Of a stretch of 64,000 nt of DNA, positions 34,116 to 43,959 are shown in pieces; position 1 is the first letter of the stretch, and the number at the start of each line of letters is the position of its first letter. The stretch comes from Limnohabitans sp. 103DPR2. GTDB taxonomy: Bacteria > Pseudomonadota > Gammaproteobacteria > Burkholderiales > Burkholderiaceae_C. The stretch lies in NCBI RefSeq assembly GCF_001412575.1, contig NZ_CP011834.1, forward strand, positions 2,790,001 to 2,854,000, given 5' to 3'. The notes under the pieces are model-generated. The model had not been told where the DNA came from. It did no database searches and was given only the letters and a program-made list of their open reading frames with translations. The position numbers were made by a program, and so were the translations under genes.

Positions 34116-35042
34116 ATGTCGACGTCAACAGCACCTTTTTCTGCAAGTACTTCGCACCGTACCTTGATGTGGGCTTTGGGTGTTTCAGTGCTGGTGCATG
34201 CGGCACTGCTGACCTTGAAATGGGTCTCGCCTGCCACCTTTGATCGCATGTTTGAAACCAACACTTTGGAAGTGGTGTTGGTCAATTCACGCAGCACCAA
34301 CGCGCCCGATGCACCCTTGGCATTGGCGCAGGTCAATTTGGCAGGCGGTGGTCAAGTGCCAGGAACCGCGATCCAAAGCAGCCCTTTCAGTGCCAATGTG
34401 CAAGATCAAAACGGCCAAGAGTTGCAGCAAATTGAGAAAAAAATTGAGACGCTGAAAAACGAACAAGTGCGGCTCATCGAACAACTCAAGCAAGAGTTGT
34501 CACAGCTCAGCAATCAAGCGCCCAGCGCTTCCAACGAAGGCAAGACCGATGCCGTGATCGAGCGCAAACACCAGCTCGCTAGCCAGTTGGCACAAATCGA
34601 AAAGCAATCACAAGCTCTGCAGGGCGGACCCAAAAAACGCTACATTGGCCCTGCCACGCAAGAGGTTTCCTTTGCGCGTTACTACGACAAGATGCGTCGC
34701 ACCATCGAACTCACAGGGACAGAAAATTTTCCGCAAGCGGGCGGCGAAAAACTCTACGGCAGCCTCACCATGGTCATCACCCTCGATGCCAAAGGCCGTG
34801 TGCTTGAAACTGAAATTGCCAGTGCATCTGGCAAGCCCCTGCTAGACAAACGCGCGCAAGCCATCGTGCGCGGTGCCTCACCCTTTGATGCATTCACGCC
34901 AGAGATGAAGCGTCAAGCGGACCAATTGGTGGTGGTGTCACGCTTTCACTTTGCGCGCGATGAAACCCTAGAAACCAACATGTTGGCACCTCAAAACAGT
35001 GCCGCTTCAGCTCGCTCAACACCCATTCAACGAACCCCATAA
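34116..35042 (+). CDS. TonB-family energy-transducer-like protein
   Basis: A 308-residue protein with an N-terminal membrane helix (LMWALGVSVLVHAALL). A predicted coiled coil rich in Gln, Glu and Lys follows at about 105-170 (EKKIETLKNEQVRLIEQLKQEL), then a TonB-like C-terminal domain near 190-290 (YGSLTMVITLDAKGRVLETEIASASG). Unlike classical TonB it lacks a long Pro-Glu/Pro-Lys linker, and no exbB/exbD are adjacent. It is co-directional with the RNase gene and aroE. It might span the periplasm in a non-transport role. Confidence 0.8.
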   Translation: MSTSTAPFSASTSHRTLMWALGVSVLVHAALLTLKWVSPATFDRMFETNTLEVVLVNSRSTNAPDAPLALAQVNLAGGGQVPGTAIQSSPFSANVQDQNGQELQQIEKKIETLKNEQVRLIEQLKQELSQLSNQAPSASNEGKTDAVIERKHQLASQLAQIEKQSQALQGGPKKRYIGPATQEVSFARYYDKMRRTIELTGTENFPQAGGEKLYGSLTMVITLDAKGRVLETEIASASGKPLLDKRAQAIVRGASPFDAFTPEMKRQADQLVVVSRFHFARDETLETNMLAPQNSAASARSTPIQRTP

Positions 35043-35055
35043 CCGATTGAATTGC

Positions 35056-35898
35056 ATGGACACGTACTGCGTTTTCGGCCATCCCATTGAACACAGCAAA
35101 TCGCCGTGGATCCACGCACGCTTTGCGCAGCTGACCGATCAAAGTTTGGTGTATCACATGACAAAAGCGCCGCTGGACGGATTTGCCAACAGCTTGCATG
35201 CCTTCCAACACCAAGGCGGCAAAGGTTGCAACGTCACCTTGCCCTTCAAAACAGAAGCTGCGGCATTGGCCACCCACTCCAGTCCCCGTGTACTTCTGGC
35301 GCAAGCTTGCAACACCTTGAAATTTGACGGACAAACCATCTATGGCGAGAACACCGACGGCTTAGGCTTGGTCACCGACTTGGTTCGCAACGCGGGCTGT
35401 CAGCTGAAAGGCAAAAGCGTTTTGTTGATTGGTGCGGGCGGTGCCTCGGCTGGCGTCTTAGGGCCCCTGCTGTGCGAAAAACCGCGCCAACTCTGGGTCT
35501 GCAATCGAACGGCCGAGAAAGCCACGGAACTGGTGCAACGACATGCCACATTGGCCTCTGAGCAAGGGGTCGACTGCCAAGCCTTGAGTTTGCAACACGA
35601 AGGACTGTTCAGTCAGTCCTTTGATGTGGTGATCAATGCGTCCAGCAGCAGCTTGCATCAAGGCGAAGTGCCCGTGCCTCCCAGTGTTCTCAAACAAGGC
35701 GGTATGGCTTGCGATTTGATGTACGGCCCTGCGGCACAAGGCTTCATGCAATGGGCCACTGCACATGGCGCACAAGCGCGTGATGGGCTGGGCATGCTGG
35801 TCGAGCAAGCCGCCGAATCCTTCTATGTCTGGCGTGGCGTCCGTCCGCCTACAGCACCTGTTTTGGCCGAGCTGCGCGCCTTGTTGGCGCAGTCCTGA
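35056..35898 (+). CDS. aroE: shikimate dehydrogenase
   Basis: A 280-residue NADP-dependent enzyme that reduces 3-dehydroshikimate in the chorismate pathway. The substrate motif is FGHPIEHSKSPWIHARFA at the N-terminus, the catalytic Lys is in KGCNVTLPFKTEA, and the cofactor loop is LLIGAGGASAGVLGPLL with CNRTAEKA after it. The ATG at 35056 gives the family length; the frame's earlier start at 34999 lies inside the TonB-like gene. It is 25 bases before mtgA. Confidence 0.95.
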   Translation: MDTYCVFGHPIEHSKSPWIHARFAQLTDQSLVYHMTKAPLDGFANSLHAFQHQGGKGCNVTLPFKTEAAALATHSSPRVLLAQACNTLKFDGQTIYGENTDGLGLVTDLVRNAGCQLKGKSVLLIGAGGASAGVLGPLLCEKPRQLWVCNRTAEKATELVQRHATLASEQGVDCQALSLQHEGLFSQSFDVVINASSSSLHQGEVPVPPSVLKQGGMACDLMYGPAAQGFMQWATAHGAQARDGLGMLVEQAAESFYVWRGVRPPTAPVLAELRALLAQS

Positions 35899-35922
35899 TC
35901 TTCTCTTTCAACAACGTCATTC

Positions 35923-36669
35923 ATGCGCTACGCACTCTACGCATTCAAACAATGGCTTTTGTTGCTATTGGCTGGCTTCGTCTTGTTGCAATTGTTTTTC
36001 ATTGGACGCGTGGGTTTTATGGCGGTGGTCGATCCCTCCTCTACCGCATTTGAACGTTCACAAGCCTGGCAAATTGTGAGCAGCCAAGGTCGCTTGTTGT
36101 GGCGCCAAACTTGGATGCCTTCAGAGCAAATCGCCAAACCGCTCAAACGCGCCGTGCTGGCCTCCGAAGACAGCGCCTTCACCAGCCACAACGGCGTGTG
36201 GTGGGATGCTGTGGAAAAAGCGTGGAGCAAAAATGCCAAAGCCCAAGCCAAACTAGAAGCGCAGGCTGCGCAAAAGAAAAATGGCAAAGTGGTAGCCCCC
36301 AAAATTGTGGGCGGCTCCACCATCACCCAGCAATTGGCAAAAAATCTATTGCTCAGTGGTGAGCGAACCCTGATTCGCAAAGGTCAAGAATGGGTCATCA
36401 CGGTGGCCTTGGAAACGTTCTTGTCCAAAAAGAAAATTCTCACGCTCTACCTGAACCATGTGGAATGGGGCAACGGCGTGTTTGGCGCAGAAGCAGCAGC
36501 GCGGCATTATTTTCAAAAGTCTGCCAGCCAGCTCACCGAATGGGAGGCTGCCCGCTTGGCCGTGATGCTGCCGCGACCCCGCTACTTTGAAAAGCTGCCG
36601 CAATCGGTCTACCTCAGCGACCGTGCGCAAACCATCATGGCGCGCATGAACGATGTTGCGCTACCCTGA
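35923..36669 (+). CDS. mtgA: monofunctional biosynthetic peptidoglycan transglycosylase
   Basis: A 248-residue GT51 glycosyltransferase that polymerises lipid II on the periplasmic side of the inner membrane. It has one N-terminal membrane helix ([17 protein letters not shown]). The catalytic Glu region is [16 protein letters not shown], and [20 protein letters not shown] with [20 protein letters not shown] are the remaining GT51 motifs. The length is normal (about 240). It follows aroE by 25 bases, and ruvC follows by 35 bases. Confidence 0.94.
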   Translation: MRYALYAFKQWLLLLLAGFVLLQLFFIGRVGFMAVVDPSSTAFERSQAWQIVSSQGRLLWRQTWMPSEQIAKPLKRAVLASEDSAFTSHNGVWWDAVEKAWSKNAKAQAKLEAQAAQKKNGKVVAPKIVGGSTITQQLAKNLLLSGERTLIRKGQEWVITVALETFLSKKKILTLYLNHVEWGNGVFGAEAAARHYFQKSASQLTEWEAARLAVMLPRPRYFEKLPQSVYLSDRAQTIMARMNDVALP

Positions 36670-36704
36670 GTCACCTCTCACCCTCTAGCCATCACAATCC
36701 ACCC

Positions 36705-37253
36705 ATGAGAATTCTTGGCATTGACCCCGGCCTTCAAACCACTGGCTTTGGTGTGATTGATATGGACGGCTCCAAACTGACCTATGTGGCCAGTGGCGTG
36801 ATTCGCACGGACAAAGTTCAGCAAGGCAACTTGCCCAATCGCTTGAAGGTGATTTACGACGGCATTGTCGAAATCAACCAGCGCTACCAACCGAACGCAG
36901 CCTCGGTCGAAATTGTGTTCGTCAACGTCAATCCGCAAGCCACCTTGCTATTGGGACAAGCGCGCGGTTGTTGCGTCACAGCTTTGGTGACTTGCAATTT
37001 GCCTGTAGCCGAGTACACCGCTTTGCAAATGAAAAAGGCCATCACCGGACATGGCCGTGCCGCCAAGTCACAAATTCAAGAGATGGTGAAACGCATGCTG
37101 AAGTTGCCTTCGGTGCCGGGTCCCGATGCAGCCGATGCGCTGGGTTTGGCCATCACGCATGCCCATGCCAGTCCCTCCATGAACAAGCTGGCTGCCTTGG
37201 ATGTGCTCAATCGCAAGACCCACGGCATGTACCGTGATGGGAGAAGCCATTAA
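36705..37253 (+). CDS. ruvC: Holliday junction resolvase RuvC
   Basis: A 182-residue resolvase that nicks Holliday junctions brought by RuvAB. Catalytic acids are visible: Asp7 in [14 protein letters not shown], Glu in [11 protein letters not shown] and the Asp pair in [15 protein letters not shown]. The length is normal (E. coli 173). ruvA and ruvB are not adjacent. It is convergent with the MFS gene, with 83 bases between stops that contain only a CAACTG/CAGTTG dyad (37271-37292) and no T-run. Confidence 0.96.
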   Translation: MRILGIDPGLQTTGFGVIDMDGSKLTYVASGVIRTDKVQQGNLPNRLKVIYDGIVEINQRYQPNAASVEIVFVNVNPQATLLLGQARGCCVTALVTCNLPVAEYTALQMKKAITGHGRAAKSQIQEMVKRMLKLPSVPGPDAADALGLAITHAHASPSMNKLAALDVLNRKTHGMYRDGRSH

Positions 37254-37336
37254 GCAGCGCAGTCATTCAGCAACTGAACCCATTGGCAGTTGCCACATTG
37301 CGCAAGTTCGCTTGAAGGCTATGTGTCAGGGCTGTT

Positions 37337-38566
37337 TTACTTGGGCATGACCATGCGGTCGCGCTTGGCCAACTCGGGGAAGAACTTCACTGCAGCCACG
37401 GCCACCCCCACTGTGGCCAAGCCCCCAAAAATCGCTGAGCCAACGGGCCCCCACATGGCCGCTGTCGTACCCGACTCAAACTCGCCCAACTGATTGGAAG
37501 CACCAATGAAAATCGAGTTGACGGCGGCAACCCGGCCACGCATGTCATCGGGTGTTTCCAGTTGCAGCAACGTCAGGCGCGTCACCACGCTGACGTTGTC
37601 GGCAGCGCCGGCCACCATCAAAGCCGCCATCGACAACACAAAGTGCGTTGAAATGCCAAATACAAAATTGGCCAAACCAAACACGCCCACGGCAATCAAC
37701 ATCCAACGGCCCACGCGCCGCTCGATGGGCCACTGCGTTAATACGACTGCCATCAACAAAGCACCCACAGCAGGTGATGAGCGCAAGAGCCCTAAGCCTT
37801 CAGGCCCTGTGTGCAAAATGTCTTTGGCATAAATGGGCAAGAGCGCTGTGACGCCTCCCAGCAGCACAGCAAATAAATCCAAGGCAATGGCGCCCAACAA
37901 GACCTTGTGATGCCACACAAAGTGAGCACCTGCCAACACGCTGCGCAAATCAGCAGCTGCTTTGGAAGGCTTATGCTCGTAGCGAACCGTCAAGGCCAAT
38001 AAAAAGGCGATGAACAAACAGGCTGCACACGTGACATACACCGCATTGACATGCATGGCGTACAAAATACCGCCCAGCGCAGGCCCGCCAATGACGGCTG
38101 TTTGCACACCTGTGGAACTCAAGGCCACTGCGCGTTGCAAAAGATGACTGGGCACCAAGTGCGGCGTGAGTGCTTGTTGTGTGGGCATTTGAAAAGAGCG
38201 CACCATGCCCAGCACAGCTGAGATGAACAACACCAACTCGCGCGTGACTTGATCGGTGGCGGTGCCCCAAACCAACAAACCGGCCACGGCTGTTTGGACC
38301 AGCATGCACGTGGCGTAGATGTGGACCTTGTGAACACGGTCCACAATTTGCCCAGCAGGCAATGTCAAGATCAGCGCGGGTACAAATTGAAACAAGCCCA
38401 CCAAACCCAGGTCCCAGGCACTGCCCGTGATTTCGTACATGTGCCAGGCCAAAGCCACCATCAACATTTGCGTGGCCAAGATACCGGCCAAACGCGCCAG
38501 CCAAAAACGCAAGAAGGGTTGGTGCGACAGCAAATCGCGCAAAGAAGACTGGGCAGCCGTGTTCAT
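37337..38566 (-). CDS. MFS transporter (EntS-like), downstream of lpxC
   Basis: A 409-residue protein with 12 hydrophobic segments of the major-facilitator family, resembling the EntS/MFS_3 group of exporters. LPAGQIVDRVHKVHIY is the conserved loop 2-3 motif. The ATG at 38566 has AAGG six bases upstream; an in-frame TTG three codons earlier is less likely. It begins ten bases after the lpxC stop, at the 3' end of the dcw cluster, so it is probably expressed with cell-wall and lipid A genes. The substrate is unknown. Confidence 0.85.
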   Translation of the reverse strand: MNTAAQSSLRDLLSHQPFLRFWLARLAGILATQMLMVALAWHMYEITGSAWDLGLVGLFQFVPALILTLPAGQIVDRVHKVHIYATCMLVQTAVAGLLVWGTATDQVTRELVLFISAVLGMVRSFQMPTQQALTPHLVPSHLLQRAVALSSTGVQTAVIGGPALGGILYAMHVNAVYVTCAACLFIAFLLALTVRYEHKPSKAAADLRSVLAGAHFVWHHKVLLGAIALDLFAVLLGGVTALLPIYAKDILHTGPEGLGLLRSSPAVGALLMAVVLTQWPIERRVGRWMLIAVGVFGLANFVFGISTHFVLSMAALMVAGAADNVSVVTRLTLLQLETPDDMRGRVAAVNSIFIGASNQLGEFESGTTAAMWGPVGSAIFGGLATVGVAVAAVKFFPELAKRDRMVMPK

Positions 38567-38575
38567 GCCTTGCAA

Positions 38576-39499
38576 TTACCAAGCACGCACAGGCAAGGCA
38601 AATCCTTCGGGTGCTTTTTTGACATCGTCAAAGCTGACGATTTCATAGGCATCGGGTTGATCGAGCAAGGCGCGAAGCAATTGGTTGTTCATGGCATGGC
38701 CAGAACGGAAAGCGGTGTAGCTGGCAATGAAAGGTTTGCCAATGATGTACAGGTCGCCCATGGCGTCCAAAATTTTGTGCTTCACGAACTCATCGTCGTA
38801 ACGCAAACCATCGCTGTTCAAGACCTTGTAGTCGTCCATCACAATGGCATTGTCCAAGCCGCCGCCCAAGGCCAAGCCATTGGAGCGCAGCATTTCAACG
38901 TCTTTGGTGAAACCAAAAGTGCGAGCCCGCGCAATGTCGCGGGCATAGACATCGCGTCCCATGTCAAACACCACTTGCTGACCTGTGGAGTCAACTGCGG
39001 GATGCTTAAATTCAATTTCAAAGCTCAGGCGATAACCGTCGTAGGGTTCGAGTTTGGCCCACTTGACGTTCTCGCCTTGACCTTCACGCACTTCAACGGT
39101 TTTGAGCACGCGGATGAATTTTTTCGGTGCTTTTTGAAGTTCGATGCCAGCACTTTGCAACAAAAACACAAAGGAAGAAGCTGAGCCATCCAAGATGGGC
39201 ACTTCTTCAGCCGTGATGTCGATGATCAGATTGTCGATGCCCAAGCCTGCGCAGGCAGACATCAAATGTTCAACCGTGTGCACCTTGGCTTGGCCACTGG
39301 AAATGGTGGAAGCCAATCGCGTGTCTGTGACGCTGAGTGCATTGATGTGGATGTCGACAGGTTCGGCCAAATCGACACGTCGAAACACAATGCCGGTGTC
39401 GACTGGCGCGGGCCTCAGGGTCAGCTCAACCCGTTGACCGCTGTGCAAACCCACACCCACGGCCTGGGTGAGGGTTTTAAGGGTTCTTTGAGCAAGCAT
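38576..39499 (-). CDS. lpxC: UDP-3-O-acyl-N-acetylglucosamine deacetylase
   Basis: A 307-residue zinc deacetylase catalysing the committed step of lipid A synthesis. The zinc ligands are in HTVEHLMSA near residue 74 and [10 protein letters not shown] near 232-236. The catalytic His is in [12 protein letters not shown]. The length is normal (E. coli 305). Its presence marks this as a Gram-negative bacterium. It lies 80 bases after ftsZ at the end of the dcw cluster, and the MFS gene follows. Confidence 0.97.
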   Translation of the reverse strand: MLAQRTLKTLTQAVGVGLHSGQRVELTLRPAPVDTGIVFRRVDLAEPVDIHINALSVTDTRLASTISSGQAKVHTVEHLMSACAGLGIDNLIIDITAEEVPILDGSASSFVFLLQSAGIELQKAPKKFIRVLKTVEVREGQGENVKWAKLEPYDGYRLSFEIEFKHPAVDSTGQQVVFDMGRDVYARDIARARTFGFTKDVEMLRSNGLALGGGLDNAIVMDDYKVLNSDGLRYDDEFVKHKILDAMGDLYIIGKPFIASYTAFRSGHAMNNQLLRALLDQPDAYEIVSFDDVKKAPEGFALPVRAW

Positions 39500-39579
39500 G
39501 GGCTGATTTTAAATTCTCAAGCCCAAGCTTGCACAAAGAGGGTTTTGCAGACCCACTCTGACGCGATGCCAATTGAAAA

Positions 39580-40803
39580 TCAGTCAGCTTGCTTGCGCAA
39601 GAAGGCTGGAATTTCAATGTCGTCCATGCCAGCAGAGGCCATGCCGTCGACTTTGGCAGCAGCCTGCGTGCGGTTGGTGCGCCATACGCTAGGTGTGTTC
39701 AAACGGCCATAGTCACCACCCAAGGCGGCGTTTTGACCACCCAGTGTGGGGGACACAGCATCGCCAGTGTCTACAGTGAAAGGCACGTTGTCGGTACCTG
39801 TGCGCAAAACTTGCAATGGGGGCGCTGTACGGCGAGCACCTTGGCTTGACAAGCCAGTGGCCACCACGGTCACGCGAATTTCGTCGCCGAGGCTTTCGTC
39901 ATAAGCTGTACCGTAAATGACGTGTGCGCTTTCAGAAGCATAGGCACGGATGGTGTTCATGGCTTGCTTGGACTCGCTCAATTTGAGGGAGCCTTTGGCT
40001 GCACTGATCAACACCAACACGCCTTTGGCGCCAGACAAGTCGATGCCTTCGAGCAATGGGCAAGCCACTGCTTGCTCAGAAGCAATGCGTGCACGGTCTG
40101 GGCCGCTGGCAGAAGCTGTACCCATCATGGCTTTGCCGGGTTCGCCCATGACAGTGCGCACGTCTTCAAAGTCGACGTTCACGTGGCCAGGCACATTGAT
40201 GATTTCTGCAATACCGCCCACCGCATTTTTGAGCACGTCATTGGCGTGCGCAAAAGCTTCGTCTTGGGTCATGTCTTCGCCGCCTGGCAATTCCATCAGC
40301 TTTTCATTGAGCACCACGATCAATGAATCGACGTTGGCTTCGAGTTCGGCCAAACCTGCTTCGGCGCTTTGCATGCGGCGACCGCCTTCAAAGTCGAAAG
40401 GCTTGGTGACCACACCCACGGTCAGGATGCCCATCTCTTTGGCAACACGTGCGATCACCGGTGCAGCGCCAGTGCCTGTGCCGCCGCCCATACCGGCTGT
40501 GATGAACAACATGTGCGCACCTTCGATGGCTGCGCGAATGTCTTCCACAGCCTCTTCTGCAGCATCACGGCCTTTTTCTGGTTTGCTACCTGCACCCAAG
40601 CCGGTATGACCCAGTTGGATAAAGCGGTGCGCTGCGCTGCGTGCCAATGCTTGTGCATCGGTGTTGGCGCAAATGAATTCAACGCCTTGAACGTTGCGCT
40701 CGATCATGTGCTCAACAGCGTTGCCGCCGCCGCCGCCCACGCCGATCACTTTGATTTGCGTTCCTTGATTGAACTCTTCGACTTGGATCATTTCAATGCT
40801 CAT
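39580..40803 (-). CDS. ftsZ: cell division GTPase FtsZ
   Basis: A 407-residue tubulin-like GTPase that forms the division ring. The GTP signature GMGGGTGTGAAP is at residues 104-115. The C-terminal conserved peptide DDIEIPAFLRKQAD, which binds FtsA and ZipA, ends the protein after a linker at about 320-390. A good ribosome site (TAGGAGAGCACC) precedes the ATG. The 129-base gap to ftsA upstream is one of the larger ones in the cluster and may hold an extra promoter. Confidence 0.98.
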   Translation of the reverse strand: MSIEMIQVEEFNQGTQIKVIGVGGGGGNAVEHMIERNVQGVEFICANTDAQALARSAAHRFIQLGHTGLGAGSKPEKGRDAAEEAVEDIRAAIEGAHMLFITAGMGGGTGTGAAPVIARVAKEMGILTVGVVTKPFDFEGGRRMQSAEAGLAELEANVDSLIVVLNEKLMELPGGEDMTQDEAFAHANDVLKNAVGGIAEIINVPGHVNVDFEDVRTVMGEPGKAMMGTASASGPDRARIASEQAVACPLLEGIDLSGAKGVLVLISAAKGSLKLSESKQAMNTIRAYASESAHVIYGTAYDESLGDEIRVTVVATGLSSQGARRTAPPLQVLRTGTDNVPFTVDTGDAVSPTLGGQNAALGGDYGRLNTPSVWRTNRTQAAAKVDGMASAGMDDIEIPAFLRKQAD

Positions 40804-40854
40804 GGTGCTCTCCTAAAACTGTTGCAGTTGCCTAAATATTGATTTTTGAAAATT

Positions 40855-40883
40855 TTATTTTTGTTGGATTAAAAGGGTTTCAA
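40855..40883 (-). promoter_or_regulatory. candidate ftsZ promoter
   Basis: On the minus strand TTGAAA (40883-40878), 17 bases, AAATAA (40860-40855), in an AT-rich part of the ftsA-ftsZ gap. The -35 element matches 5 of 6 consensus bases and the -10 is weak. Extra promoters before ftsZ are common in other bacteria, but here it rests only on sequence likeness. Confidence 0.25.
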
Positions 40884-40932
40884 CATCGCTGATGTGGACT
40901 CCCCCTTGCCAAGTAAAGTTTGCGCCAATCCA

Positions 40933-42162
40933 TCAGAAGTTACCCACGATGAAATCTTTGAAGCGAGTGAAGGCGTTGTTCATCGAACCCTTCTTCTGCG
41001 AAACTTTGAAGCCACGCAAGCGGGCCAAACGGGCTTCTTCCATCAGGCCCATCACGGTGGCCACGCGGGGCTGGCTGACCATGTCAGACAGCGCGCCGTT
41101 GTATTTGGGAACGCCGCGGCGAACGGGCTTCAAGAAAATGTCTTCGCCCAGTTCCACCATGCCGGGCATCACTGCGCTTCCGCCAGTGAGCACAATGCCG
41201 GACGACAAGACCTCTTCGTAACCTGATTCGCGAATGACTTGCTGGACCAGCGAGAAGATTTCTTCAACGCGGGGTTCAATCACGCCAGCCAAAGCTTGCT
41301 TGGACAGCATGCGCGGTGCGCGATCGCCCAAGCCGGGCACTTCCACTTGAGCTTCGGGATCGGCCAACAATTGTTTGGCACAACCGCTTTCGACCTTGAT
41401 GTCTTCTGCATCTTTGGTAGGGGTGCGCAAAGCCATGGCAATGTCGCTGGTGATCAAATCGCCTGCAATCGGGATCACCGCCGTGTGGCGAATGGCGCCG
41501 TTGGTGAAAATGGCCACGTCGGTGGTGCCAGCGCCAATGTCTACGCAGGCCACACCCAACTCACGCTCGTCTTCGGTCAACACAGCCAAGCTGGAAGACA
41601 AAGGATTGAGCAGCAACTGGTCCACTTCCAAGCCGCAGCGACGCACGCACTTGATGATGTTTTCTGCGGCGCTTTGAGCGCCGGTCACGATGTGCACCTT
41701 GGCTTCAAGGCGCATGCCGCTCATGCCAATGGGCTCTTTCACATCTTGGCCATCGATCACAAATTCTTGCGGTGCGACCAACAACAAACGCTGGTCCGTG
41801 GAGATGTTGATGGCACGCGCTGTTTCAACCACGCGCGCCACATCGGCTGGCGTGACTTCTTTGTCTTTAACCGCCACCATGCCACTTGAATTCAAACCGC
41901 GAATGTGGCTGCCAGTGATGCCGGTGTTGACGCGTGTGATTTTGCAATCCGCCATCAACTCGGCTTCTTTCAAAGCTTGCTGAATACTTTGCACCGTGGC
42001 GTCGATGTTGACCACCACGCCGCGTTTCAAACCATTACCTGGGGCCACGCCCATGCCTGCCAGTTTCAATTCTCCACCTGGCATGACCTCGGCCACGACG
42101 ACCATGACCTTGGACGTGCCAATGTCGAGACCGACCACCAAATCTTTGTATTCTTTTGCCAT
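40933..42162 (-). CDS. ftsA: cell division protein FtsA
   Basis: A 409-residue actin-fold protein that tethers FtsZ to the membrane. VVGLDIGTSKVMVVVAEV is the phosphate-1 motif near residue 10, VDIGAGTTDVAIF the phosphate-2 motif, and GIVLTGGSAVMPGMVELGE the adenosine motif. The C-terminal end FTRFKDFIVGNF is the amphipathic membrane helix. It is 34 bases after ftsQ. Confidence 0.97.
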   Translation of the reverse strand: MAKEYKDLVVGLDIGTSKVMVVVAEVMPGGELKLAGMGVAPGNGLKRGVVVNIDATVQSIQQALKEAELMADCKITRVNTGITGSHIRGLNSSGMVAVKDKEVTPADVARVVETARAINISTDQRLLLVAPQEFVIDGQDVKEPIGMSGMRLEAKVHIVTGAQSAAENIIKCVRRCGLEVDQLLLNPLSSSLAVLTEDERELGVACVDIGAGTTDVAIFTNGAIRHTAVIPIAGDLITSDIAMALRTPTKDAEDIKVESGCAKQLLADPEAQVEVPGLGDRAPRMLSKQALAGVIEPRVEEIFSLVQQVIRESGYEEVLSSGIVLTGGSAVMPGMVELGEDIFLKPVRRGVPKYNGALSDMVSQPRVATVMGLMEEARLARLRGFKVSQKKGSMNNAFTRFKDFIVGNF

Positions 42163-42196
42163 ATGTCCAACCGTTCTTGTCTATATCTTCAATCGA

Positions 42197-42985
42197 TCAA
42201 GGTTTTTTCAAACCATCTACCGCCAAAGTGCTGACGCCCCGCAACCTCAAGGCGTAACCACTTTCATAACGCAAATCTGCCGACAACAATGACGTGGTGG
42301 TGCGGCCGTAGCGAGACGCCACCTGGGTCAATGTTTTCGAAAACAGTTTCAATCTGTCACCCAACTCTTGTTGCGTGCCTTGCCCCAATTCCAAGCTGGC
42401 ACCCGACTCAAGTTGGGCAGACCAACTGCCACGCTGACTGAGCTCCAACCTGTCCAGTGGCATGTCCATCTTGGCCATCAAAGGCTTGAGGTACTGGAAC
42501 ATTTCCAACACCGTTTTCGCCTGCGACTCGGGCCCTTTCAGGGTGGGCAATGCATCGCTGTCCACATCGTCGGCATTGACTTCAAACACGGCACCTTCGG
42601 CACTTAAAAACTTGCCATCACCTTCCGTGCCCCATTGCGCCACAGGCTGAAATTCATCCAAGGTGACCGACAAACGGTTGGGAAACTCGCGGCGAACCAG
42701 CGCCGAACGAATCCAAGGAATTTGCTCAAAGGCTTGACGGGCTTGCAGCAAATTCAAAGTGAAGAAGTTGCCTGTCAATTGCGGCAACACATTGGCACGC
42801 AATGTCACTGCATTGCTGTGCGTCACATTGCCGCGCACCGTGATGCCTTGAATGGAGAAAGCAGGATGGCGCAACAACCAGCCAATGCCACTGGCCACGC
42901 ACATGATGAGGGCCAGGGCAAACATCAATCCTGACGTCCATTGCATCAAGCGCACATCCATGGGCAAGACCAGCGGCTTTTTCAT
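42197..42985 (-). CDS. ftsQ: cell division protein FtsQ
   Basis: A 262-residue bitopic protein that links early and late divisome proteins. It has a single membrane helix ([19 protein letters not shown]) and a POTRA domain ([20 protein letters not shown]), then a beta domain to about residue 250. It overlaps ddl by the 4-base ATGA. The length is typical for betaproteobacteria. Confidence 0.94.
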   Translation of the reverse strand: MKKPLVLPMDVRLMQWTSGLMFALALIMCVASGIGWLLRHPAFSIQGITVRGNVTHSNAVTLRANVLPQLTGNFFTLNLLQARQAFEQIPWIRSALVRREFPNRLSVTLDEFQPVAQWGTEGDGKFLSAEGAVFEVNADDVDSDALPTLKGPESQAKTVLEMFQYLKPLMAKMDMPLDRLELSQRGSWSAQLESGASLELGQGTQQELGDRLKLFSKTLTQVASRYGRTTTSLLSADLRYESGYALRLRGVSTLAVDGLKKP

Positions 42986-43959
42986 GCCAAGCCCCCAGCT
43001 GACAAAGAGTGCTCAAGACCCGCATGGGCCAACAAGTGCATGCACAGACTTTCGTAATCCATGCCCGCCGCTTTGGCTGACATGGGCACCAAGGAGTGAC
43101 CCGTCATGCCGGGTGAGGTGTTAATTTCTAGCAAGTAAGGCTTGCGGCTTTGCGCATCGATCATCACGTCGATACGGCCCCAACCTTTGCAACCCAGCAC
43201 TTGGTAGGCCTTCACGACAAGGGCTTGAATGGCCTTTTCTTCAGATTCAGGCAATCCAGACGGCACCAAGTACTGCGTGTCGTCGGTGAAATATTTGTTC
43301 TGGTAATCGTAATTGCCGGCGGGCGCCACAATTCGAATCACGGGCAAGGCCTGGGCTGTTTCGCCTTCACCCAACACAGGGCACGTGACTTCATCGCCAG
43401 CAATGAACTGCTCGCACAGCACATCGGTATCGCATGCTGCGGCGGCCTTCAGGGCTTGAGGCAATTCGCTGGCCTGCGTAACCTTGGCCACACCAATCGA
43501 CGAGCCTTCTCTCGCTGGCTTCACGATGAGGGGCAAACCCAAAGTTTGAATCACATGGGCTTGCGCCTGCTCACCCAAATTGTCTTGCTTGAGCAAGACA
43601 TAACGAGGAGTCGGAACATCCTCAGACAACCACACGCGTTTGGTCATGGTTTTGTCGATGGCGATGCTAGAGGCCATGACGCCAGAGCCGGTGTAGGGGA
43701 TGCCCAGCAATTCGAGTGCGCCTTGCACTGTGCCGTCTTCACCGAAGCGGCCATGCAATGCAATGAAGCAGCGCTGGAAACCTTCTTTTTTGAGATCGGC
43801 CAAATTGCGTTCGGCAGGGTCGAAAGCATGGGCGTCGACACCGCGACTGCGCAGGGCATTGAGCACGCCATTGCCGGACATAAAGGAGACTTCGCGCTCG
43901 GCTGATTGACCGCCCATCAGCACGGCCACTTTACCGAAATGGGCTGGTGCGTTGCTCAT
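42982..43959 (-). CDS. ddl: D-alanine--D-alanine ligase
   Basis: A 325-residue ATP-grasp ligase that makes the D-Ala-D-Ala dipeptide for MurF. Motifs: [19 protein letters not shown] at the N-terminus, [18 protein letters not shown], and metal-binding [17 protein letters not shown] near residue 280. ATG 43959 is preferred over 44022 because it overlaps the murC stop as ATGA and matches the family N-terminus. It lies in the dcw cluster between murC and ftsQ, as in most Burkholderiales. Confidence 0.97.
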   Translation of the reverse strand: MSNAPAHFGKVAVLMGGQSAEREVSFMSGNGVLNALRSRGVDAHAFDPAERNLADLKKEGFQRCFIALHGRFGEDGTVQGALELLGIPYTGSGVMASSIAIDKTMTKRVWLSEDVPTPRYVLLKQDNLGEQAQAHVIQTLGLPLIVKPAREGSSIGVAKVTQASELPQALKAAAACDTDVLCEQFIAGDEVTCPVLGEGETAQALPVIRIVAPAGNYDYQNKYFTDDTQYLVPSGLPESEEKAIQALVVKAYQVLGCKGWGRIDVMIDAQSRKPYLLEINTSPGMTGHSLVPMSAKAAGMDYESLCMHLLAHAGLEHSLSAGGLA

